From assembly GCA_034770075.1 (NCBI GenBank), contig CM068377.1, positions 54,926,275 through 54,990,274 of the forward strand: 64,000 bases of DNA, given 5' to 3'. Under the pieces are notes generated by a model, which did not search any database, was not told the DNA's origin, and was given only the letters and a program-made list of their open reading frames with translations. Positions 56,855 to 64,000 of the stretch are shown here, piece after piece (within the stretch, counting starts at the first letter, position 1; every line of letters starts with the position of its first letter). Source of the stretch: Aralia elata (taxonomy: Eukaryota; Streptophyta; Magnoliopsida; Apiales; Araliaceae). A program made the position numbers and the translations under genes.

Positions 56855-58298
56855 TGTGACGCCCCTAAATTCTGACGTCACTGTCTCGAATTTGGTTCGT
56901 CACGTTCTAACTCAATTAACGACATAAACTAGTACAACGGAAATAATAGAATAAATTACATTGATTTACTATACTTATTCTCGTCCCAAGGTCTCGTAAC
57001 CGTTACTACAACACTCTCCAAGAGTCTTGATTCAAACTAAACATAGTATTAATACATAATCCATGCCTAAGCTTATTACATAACCGAATTAGAAAACTTA
57101 AAGCAACATAGTAAATAATCTTCTTCTTAAGGAAGAACAAAGCTATGTCGTAGCCTTGGCTTTCTCTTTATCCTTTCCTGAGGTCTCACTACATTCTACC
57201 TTAACTGAAAGGTTTAAAGAAAGCAAGAGTGAGCAACAAATTTGTCTAGCAAGTATATACAATGAGGGTGAACAATATAAAGTTCAAATCGCCATCGTAT
57301 GTCAGTAAAGGATAGTTCAAGAATAATAAGAAGAATTAATTGTTATACATAAGAGTCACTATGGACCGAAGAATATCAATAAGATTCATAAGTTTAATCA
57401 TTTCAAAGTCCAAGCAAATGAACACTGAGTAGTCACTAAAGGACTAAGAACTCCTGCTAGAATTACCAGTTAATATACTGAAAATCCAATAAAAACAAGT
57501 ACACAGGTGATCAGCCTATAGTACTCCAGGTTATGCATAACTTTCACATGCTTATAAGTATGCACGTCGGTTCTCCGACAATATAATTTCCCCTTTAATG
57601 AGGGTTGTTCATCTCAGGAGATAAGAGTCCGCACCAAGATAATTGGTTTGGGTAGCTTTTTAGACACATGCATATAGGTCCAGCCGAAACAATGGCGTAG
57701 ACAACTTTATCAATATACACAAGGATATATTGAATTTAACATTTGCAATAAGGTTCAAGGGATATTAATCTCAAACCGTCTTCAGAATATGAATGACAAT
57801 TTATAGAGCATAAAAGTCATTCTCAGCAACATATACTTGTACGATAAATGAATGTACAAGTTTAAGAACTTGCTCAATAAAAAGAAAGGGGGAGTACTTG
57901 CCTTTAGCGTAGTCTACGATTTAAAGCTTAATGACACGTTGCAATCCTATTGTATAATAGTTATATATGAGAATTCATTAGCCATACAAGTTCATAATTC
58001 AAATAATTCCACATTATGACTCTACACATATACACACAAGTATAACACATTTTCAGTCCCATCTTTGACGCTAATCCTGACTATAGACCAACACATCACG
58101 TTGTTGGAAATCGTTATCGATCTCGCTTTGAACTCATTTAGAAAACTTGTGAACACTTTTAAATCTTGGTTCCATATAGTCTTAACATGGTCATATAATA
58201 GAAGTCTAAGTTTAATCATGTACTAAAACTTAATGCACACACACTTCATTTTCAGTTTAGCAACAAAATAGTCAGAATGTACTGCAGGACTGCGCGGC
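56855..58298 (-). mobile_element. E2 5' LTR, truncated by E7
   Basis: TGTGACGCCCCTAAATTC onward, matching the 3' LTR parts at 31199-31832 and 47906-48709. It shows the undisturbed site of E3 insertion (GTACACAGGTGATC near 57501). It stops at 58298, where E7 begins inside a GC-rich palindrome. Confidence 0.9.
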
Positions 58299-58509
58299 TG
58301 ATGAGTGTATTTTATACACACAATTTGGGTACTTTTGGCCTTGATAATTTGCAAGTCTTTAGGTATTTTATGTGGTTTTTATGTATTTTTATCTTATTTC
58401 TACATAAATTAGTTTTTAGTTATTTTTACATGTTTTATGTTGCTTTGATGCATTTTCATTATGTTTGTAGGAATTGAAATAAAGACCGCTCGGATCGTTG
58501 TTTGTATTG

Positions 58510-58817
58510 ACTCAATGTCCATGCCTGGACGTCTGTGCCAGAATGGTAGTATGATGGAAATTTGTGCTTGGCGACGCTCGGTGCTTAATTTGACAACATT
58601 TGGTAGTTGGGCGTGCACGGCGTCGGAAAGCGTGCACGGCGTGCGGCGTCGGCCAAGCCACGAGGGCAAACCCGTGCTTAGATATCCGTGCCCGAATGAT
58701 AACACGGTGAAAATTTAAGTTTGGCGATGCTCGGGGCTTAATTTGATGACATTTGGAAGTTGGGCGTGCACGGCGTTGGAAAGCGTGCATGGCGTGCAGC
58801 GTCGACCAAGCCGCGGG
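58510..58817 (+). repeat. Tandem duplication of about 154 bp in the E7 LTR
   Basis: GCTCGGTGCTTAATTTGA at about 58573 and GCTCGGGGCTTAATTTGA at about 58728, each followed by GTTGGGCGTGCACGGCGT and GCGTGCACGGCGTGC-type sequence, mark two imperfect copies. Confidence 0.75.
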
Positions 58818-59110
58818 CACGGCGTGCGGCAGACGGGGCGCCAGCGTGCGGCCCAGGCACTGGGCGCGGGCGCATGGGCGCGGCGTGCGGGCGCCAGGCG
58901 CTGGGCGTGCGGGCGTGTTGGCGCGCTGGACGTGCGGGCGTGTGCGGCGGGCGCTGGGCGCTGGGCGCTGGGCGCCAGGCGCTGGGCGCATGGGCGCGGC
59001 GTGCGGGCGCGCGGCGTGGGCGGGCGGCGTTGGGCGTGCGGCCAGCGTGCGGCCCAGGCGCTGGGCGCGAGCGCGCGGGCTGGCGTGCGGGCGCGCCAAC
59101 GCCGTGCTGA
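58800..59110. repeat. GC-rich low-complexity block in the E7 LTR
   Basis: About 300 bp dominated by GCGTGCGGGCGC, GGCGCTGGGCGC and GCGGCCCAGGCGCTGGGCGC, with CG and GC alternating. GCGTGCGGCCCAGGC appears twice (58840s and 59040s). It lies about 75 bp upstream of the TATA box. Confidence 0.85.
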
Positions 59111-59184
59111 GTGCGATCTGACACAGTTTTAGTGCGATCTGAGCTCCATTTTGTCCGATTTTTGCTAGGGTTTCTTGATGGAGG

Positions 59185-59196
59185 CTATATATAATC
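59185..59196 (+). promoter_or_regulatory. Candidate TATA box of the E7 LTR
   Basis: GGCTATATATAATCTC, the best TATA box in this LTR, directly after the GC-rich block. Confidence 0.6.
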
Positions 59197-60444
59197 TCTT
59201 CTAAGCTTCATATCAGACATCAAGGGATTGGGAGGCTAGACTAAAACATCAAAATAGAGAGCAAAGGTGCTGCAATACAAGGAAAACTCAGCCAAAGCCA
59301 AAGAACTAAGAAGGAAAGCCTTGTCAAAGAGACATCTAGAGAGAGGGAGGCTACAAAATACATCAACCAACAGTGCTCAAGGCTGCAAATCAAGTTGAAT
59401 CAAGCCAAAAGCCAAGGAACTCAGTCAAGAAGAATTGCAAAGTCAAGGAGGAGAGCCAGAAATCTACAGCAACCAAAGGAACACCAGCTGAATAGCTTCA
59501 AAAGTGGTTTTATTTCTAGTTTTCCATCTCCTTTGTAATTCGAATTTGACAATGTATCAATTGAAAATGATGTTTATTGTAGTTGTCATGAACTAACCTT
59601 CTATTCTAAGATTGCAATGGAACCCAACACTTAATTTGAATTGAATTCTTTCTCTATTGATTTTAGTTATGCATTTGTGAATTGATTGTCATAACCTTTG
59701 CTTCTAGATTAATTGCTTGGCCCGTAATTACCGTGGGAACCTATATGAACTTGACGAACGGATTATAGGTTAAGACCTAGTTATGATAACATGCGAAAGT
59801 ATAGATTGTTGTGGGTTATTAATTGGATTAAGTGATGTGTGTCTTATTAATTATCTGCAATAATAGGTATCTTGATAGTAGTTGGGATAGATATATACCT
59901 AATTACCGCATGCAACCTATTGAGAATCTAGTCTTAATGACTTCCGAGGTGAAAGTTGGTAATGGAAGGGAGGATTAATTAGATTTGGTGATACGTGTCT
60001 ATAAATCATTCCTGAAATTAGTCTCTTGATAGTGTATAGGATAGACATATACCTATGCACCGCTTAGGAAGATTCGTGATTGACCATCGACAGAGGCTCT
60101 TATGTAGTTTTGATTTCTCGGTTGTCAATTCGTATGCTATAATTGACTGAAAAGAGAGAGTTAGGAGATTTAAATGACGTGTTGGGGGAAATTGTAATCT
60201 TAGACCTTTCTATCTTGATATTTTTACCGCATTTTATTCATTACTTAACCTGTGAACTCAACCAATCAACAAACAATCAAACCTTTATCGTTTAACTTAG
60301 ATCAAATTGATATACAATTGATACTTGGTTATTATTTGTCACAATTCTCTGTGGGTTCGACTCTTATCTTATCATATATTACTTGTGGGCCGTGTATACT
60401 TGCACGTGTGTGTTTATCGATTGCGAAATCGACCAACAAGTTTT

Positions 60445-60462
60445 TGGCGCCGTTGCCGGGGA
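60445..60462 (+). other. E7 primer-binding site (tRNA-Asp)
   Basis: TGGCGCCGTTGCCGGGGA pairs with the 3' end of tRNA-Asp and is the standard site of Athila-type elements. It lies six bases after the LTR end. Confidence 0.92.
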
Positions 60463-60585
60463 ATTGTTCTAATAATTTTACCAATATTAATTTCAATCGA
60501 ATTGATCTTGATTTAAACTTGTATATAAATCTATTTTTAACATTTCTTTTTTCTATTTAATGCTTTCTTCGTTACGAGGTACACC

Positions 60586-61176
60586 ATGGCCAACTACAAT
60601 TATCAATGGCCTCACACGGGAATGACCCAATCAGGAGTGACATGGATGGATGGATTTGATAAGGTGGTGGCTCATTTAGAGGAGCTGTCTAGGAATGTTA
60701 AGGCTCTAGTGGCCCAACGTACTCAAAGTGTTGCGGTGAATTGTGATTATTGTGATGGAAACCATTCGAGTCATCTATGCACCATTAATTTTGAGTCGGC
60801 ATGGTATGGTGACAACTTCGGCGATTACCCCAACAGTTATGACTGTTCCGATGCTTATCACCAAGATTGGGGGTATCACCCAGATTCTACATGGAGCTAC
60901 AATTATGAAGATCAATATTATGCTCCGAGTCCTGCATATGCACCGGAATTCTCATGTCCACCTTCATTGCCACAAGAAGAAAATTCAAATGTGAAGGAAC
61001 TTGGGTCCCAGACCATAACTTCGATTGAGGAGATTGTAAAAAGTCAGCATATGTCAATTCAAAATCTTGAGAACCAGTTGGGACAGCTTATTATCGCCTT
61101 CAACGATAGATATCAAGGCGAATGGCCCAATGACATGGTTCCCGAAACTGATGGATTTCACGTGCCAAAGCTGTAA
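60586..61176 (+). CDS. E7 gag-like ORF, 196 aa
   Basis: Starts at ATG 60586 in a favourable context (ACCATGG). The N-terminus has a helical stretch (DKVVAHLEELSRNVKALVAQ). A short knuckle CDYCDGNHSSHLC near residues 52-64 resembles the Athila gag C-X2-C...H...C motif. A Tyr/Asp/Asn-rich segment follows (EDQYYAPSPAYAPEF), then a helix (QHMSIQNLENQLGQLI). It is much shorter than a full Athila gag because the main capsid part is missing. It ends at a TAA at 61174; the same frame continues into the protease remnant. Confidence 0.7.
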   Translation: MANYNYQWPHTGMTQSGVTWMDGFDKVVAHLEELSRNVKALVAQRTQSVAVNCDYCDGNHSSHLCTINFESAWYGDNFGDYPNSYDCSDAYHQDWGYHPDSTWSYNYEDQYYAPSPAYAPEFSCPPSLPQEENSNVKELGSQTITSIEEIVKSQHMSIQNLENQLGQLIIAFNDRYQGEWPNDMVPETDGFHVPKL

Positions 61177-61182
61177 CTAAAC

Positions 61183-61776
61183 ATGCTAATTGATGATGAT
61201 TTTGATATGGAAGAGACATGTGGGAAACAAGAAAAGGAGGTCGAGGATCTAGCCTTGAGCCCCAATGATGATGATGAGCTAATTTCGAGTGTATCCCATA
61301 TACCTTCTCCTCCAAAGCTCAAGGATCTGGGTGGTTTTGCAGTCCCGTGCCCATTAAGTAGTCATGTCGTAGGCAAAGCTCTAGGTGACATGGGAGCTAG
61401 TTTACAGTTTGAGCCATGGCGTGATGAAGTTGAGGTTCATGAAAAGATCGATGAGGATCCACTTGTGCTTGAGAAACTTAATGTCACTATGTCATTCATA
61501 GACACAATAGAGCAGACCCCTAGCTACTGTCAGTTCATACAGGAGGATTTATATAAGAACAATAAGCTAGGTGAGCTTGAGACATTGGACCTCATCGAAG
61601 CAATGCCTTTAGATGTTTCACCCCTACTGATGGATGAAGCGAATAGAGAAAGTTTCTTTTTGCTGATAGATGAAACTGAGTTTGGGAGTTGCCTAGTATG
61701 CACTCATGCCATGCAAATCAAAGAAATGACAGCTCGGAGGCATGTTGTGGTCATTTTTGCAATCGAGCCGGACTAA
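61183..61776 (+). pseudogene. E7 protease remnant
   Basis: In frame with the gag-like ORF, separated by one TAA and a few codons. GGFAVPCPLSSHVVGKALGDMGASLQ near residues 50-75 matches the Athila retropepsin pattern, with DMGAS as the active site (usually DLGAS). The rest is acidic and matches nothing else I recognise; no RT follows. It could be read through from gag or be a relic. Confidence 0.65.
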
Positions 61777-63809
61777 AAGGAAACAGGAAGTTAGTCAGGC
61801 TGAGGACTTTAACTCAAGCGCTATTTGGGTCTCCATTTTATTTTTTGAGCTATTTTGTTTTTATTTTTTTTATTTTAATGGTTTGTTTTTGATTTTATGT
61901 TTAATTGTGTTTAATGTGTGTAATATTTCTTGCTGCAGTTTGATGCTTACGACCACCAGTGAAAACTATAGCAGAAGCACAACATCAGCACGTTGAGCAA
62001 CAGGCACCAGCACGCTGAGCAGCACAACAGTAGCAACACACTCAGCAGCGCGCATGCTAGCCATGACAGCCACCAGCAGCTTATATGCACCCATCAGCTC
62101 ATTTCTATAGTCCAACTTATATCTCTCTCCTCCCACTCCAAAGCCAACTTACATGCATTTTTCCCAAACTCAAATTCGTGCCCCCATCACTCCAATTGGG
62201 CATCCAATCTTTGCAATCCATCAGCATTGTCATCTTCTAACTTGAAATTCAATAAGGATTTAGCAGATTTTGAAGAATTCCCATGGCTTTTCATTAGTTT
62301 TCCAAGAAAAGGTAACAAGGTCTATTAATTTCAAATTTTACTTGCTTGGGACTGTGCTTGGGTTGAGTTTTATTGCAGGAACACTGCAATTCTCCCATTG
62401 CAAGACTTTGTGGAGGGCTAGCCCTGCTTCCCAATGCATTGACAACTGAGATTTTGGGAGATGCACGCCACGTGTTTGATATTTGGCCTGAGAGAGTTTC
62501 TTAGCTAATATGGGCTGTTCTTCATGAGGCATTGTTCTGGTATGGCTTCCAAGCAACATGTGGGGCGAAGATTCATCGTCCAAGCCAATCATAGACCATG
62601 ACAAGAATTTTGTTAGTCCGAAAGCGTCCAAGCGACACCACACTATAATGATGTTGCTTGATTACCCTCAGTGAAGTTCTCTATTTTAATTCTGTCTATT
62701 ATAAACATCGAGGACTATGTTTGTTTTAAGTTTGGGGGTGTGTGTGTGGTAGTTAAGTGAGTTATCCTTGTCTGTCTAGTCGTGTTGTGCTGTGTGGTAG
62801 TCAAATTTAAGTTTGAGGGTAATACTTCGTATTTGCGTATTTATATGTTTAATTTAGTTTTTGCGTGATTTAAGTATATTTTTCTTTTTATTCAAAAAAA
62901 AAAAAAAAATTTTAGGATGTGTCCCTTGAGCATTGTTTTAATTTGATTTGAACTATAATTCAGGGTCTATGATAAGGGCTTGTTTGAAGAAACTCTAACT
63001 CATGAGAAGTAGACAATTGTTGCTTAGTCTTTGTGCTTATCGTTTATTGGTTATTATTTTGCTTATGCGTCTTTTCACTTTCATGCACTTACCCATGAGT
63101 ATTAAGCTAGTTGTATGCTTAGAGAAGACTTTTATAACCGAATGTTTGTGGAAAATATCTATAAACTCTAGAACTCGTTTAAACATCACTCGAACCAAGT
63201 TGTCCAATTTTGTTATGTTTGAATTGATGGTCATGTGGTGAGTTGAGATGGAGCGTAAAACGCACTCACTCATGGACACATGCGTAGGAGAGATAGAGCG
63301 TAAAACGCACTCTCTTATAATTGTGATTAAAAAAAATTATTTATTGCAAATTTTGCATGGGGTTGAGGTTGAGCGTAAAACGCACTCGCCCATATGAGCG
63401 TGCTTAAGGTTGAGATGGAGCATAAAATGCACTCACCTAGAGCCCTTGATTCTCAAAATTTTTGGAATTGTGATTTGTATACCTTTGTATTGAGTGATGT
63501 GTTAAGCATGTTGTTTTGGGGTTTATTTTGATTATTTCATAAGGTAATGTGGTTGCAAAGTTCATCCGAGCTTGGTTGGTTTAGTGCTATTGGGTACTCA
63601 CACACACACGGAAGGGGCCTTAAGCAAAGTATGACTAGCTAACTGAAATTTTAGACTTGCAACACCTTGTTTGTTTTCTTGAGTTCTTGGTGTTGATGCC
63701 TTTGAGACCATTGTCGGCTTATTAATTCATTGCTCAAGTTAGGTTATATTAGAAGTTTTTGAATTGTTTAGTTTAGGTTTGTTTTGCTTGAGGACAAGCA
63801 AAGATTTAA
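61777..63809 (+). other. E7 3' non-coding region
   Basis: About 2 kb with no conserved ORF. AAGTTTGGGGGTGTGTG at 62728 and AAGTTTGAGGGTAAT at about 62811 look like earlier copies of the real polypurine tract. An A tract of about 15 lies at 62896-62910. Confidence 0.6.
63241..63440 (+). repeat. Four copies of a hairpin-forming motif in E7
   Basis: GAGCGTAAAACGCACTC at 63251, 63296 and 63371 and GAGCATAAAATGCACTC at 63418, each after GTTGAGAT or similar. The arms GCGT/ACGC become GCAT/ATGC in the fourth copy, so pairing is kept although the bases differ. Confidence 0.8.
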
Positions 63810-63822
63810 GTTTGGGGGTATT
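63810..63822 (+). other. E7 polypurine tract
   Basis: TTTGGGGGTATT directly before the LTR start TGATGAGTG, preceded by GAGGACAAGCAAAG, the usual end of such elements. Confidence 0.8.
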
Positions 63823-64000
63823 TGATGAGTGTATTTTTATACACACAATTTGGGTACTTTTGGCCTTGATAATTTGCAAGTCTTTAGGTATTTTATGTGG
63901 TTTTTATGTATTTTTATCTTATTTCTACATAAATTAGTTTTTAGTTATTTTTACATGTTTTATGTTGCTTTGATGCATTTTCATTATGTTTGTAGGAATT
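63823..64000 (+). mobile_element. E7 3' LTR, first 178 bp
   Basis: Identical to the start of the 5' LTR at 58299 apart from one extra T in a T run. The rest lies beyond the window. Confidence 0.9.

Larger units (their letters stand above)
31199..58298 (-). mobile_element. E2: Ty3/gypsy Tekay-like chromovirus (interrupted by E3 and E7)
   Basis: The 3' LTR occupies 31199-31832 plus 47906-51014, split by E3. The internal region 51015-56854 carries, on the minus strand, an extra ORF, gag, protease, RT, RNase H, integrase and a chromodomain. The 5' LTR runs from 56855 and is cut by E7 at 58299. Primer site TGGTATCAGAGC and polypurine tract are intact, but gag-pol has many stops. Its left flank in E6 is GTCTC (31194-31198); the right flank lies outside the window. 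Confidence 0.9.
58299..60438 (+). mobile_element. E7 5' LTR
   Basis: About 2140 bp, TGATGAGTG to ACCAACA. AT-rich ends surround a very GC-rich block (58608-59110). A TATA box follows at 59185. The remainder, about 1.2 kb, is leader-like and non-coding. Frames of 115-195 codons in the GC block on both strands are composition artefacts. Confidence 0.88.
58299..64000 (+). mobile_element. E7: Athila-like non-autonomous Ty3 element (runs off the end)
   Basis: A 5' LTR at 58299-60438 starts TGATGAGTGTATTTTATAC; the 3' LTR starts at 63823 with the same sequence and is cut by the window edge. Between them are a tRNA-Asp primer site, a gag-like ORF, a protease remnant, 2 kb of non-coding sequence and the polypurine tract AAGTTTGGGGGTATT. 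RT, RNase H and integrase are absent. The primer site, the CX2C...H...C knuckle and the DMGAS protease motif fit the Athila lineage. Confidence 0.87.

Noticed and set aside
58512..59132. Ala/Arg-rich frames of 115-195 codons on both strands
   Set aside because: They overlap in nearly all frames of a GC-rich low-complexity block, which explains the lack of stops.
1..64000. Ordinary host genes, tRNA, rRNA or organelle genes
   Set aside because: All recognisable proteins belong to retrotransposons or their cargo. The tRNA-like strings are short primer-binding sites, not tRNA genes.

Overview
The window looks like nuclear DNA of a flowering plant, probably a dicot, from a repeat-packed (heterochromatic) region. 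No ordinary host gene, tRNA or rRNA was found. Nearly all of it is a nest of LTR retrotransposons whose ends could be read from TG...CA termini, 5-bp target duplications, primer-binding sites and polypurine tracts.

Nesting. E1 is a decayed Tekay-like Ty3/gypsy chromovirus on the minus strand (831-11098). Its gag start was hit by a 3250-bp plus-strand solo LTR of the same family (4288-7537, duplication GCAGT). Its 5' LTR was hit by E6, a minus-strand Copia element starting at 11099. E6 was hit by E5, a 17,027-bp Tat/Ogre-lineage element (13266-30292, duplication GTAAC), and by E2, a second Tekay-like chromovirus (from 31199). The 3' LTR of E2 was hit by E3, a plus-strand Copia of E6's family (31833-47900). 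The 5' LTR of E3 was hit by E4, a smaller Tat-lineage element (31906-42945, duplication ATTAT). The 5' LTR of E2 was hit by E7, a plus-strand Athila-like element with a tRNA-Asp primer site, which runs off the right end. The deepest chain is E1 > E6 > E2 > E3 > E4. Positions 1-830 look like another LTR end inserted in the integrase of E1.

E5 is the most interesting unit. It has gag, a protease ORF, a putative 168-bp intron and an RT/RNase H/second RNase H frame on the minus strand, but no integrase. Where integrase should be, the opposite strand carries two open genes: a three-exon gene resembling plant mobile domain (PMD) proteins (596 codons when spliced) and a 521-aa gene resembling the plant DUF7745 family. 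Next to its 3' LTR lies an array of 140-bp units, each made of four 35-bp subunits. E4 has the same array, the same putative intron and an identical 146-bp leader block, but only scrambled shreds of coding sequence and no antisense genes.

E1 and E2 each carry an extra acidic coiled-coil ORF between the primer site and gag, and both have lost the first Asp of the RT active-site pair. E3 and E6 are Copia wrecks. E7 keeps a gag-like ORF and a protease remnant only. A recurring feature is a GC-rich, CHG-rich hairpin cluster inside the LTRs of several otherwise unrelated families. All assignments come from reading the sequence; no database search was possible.
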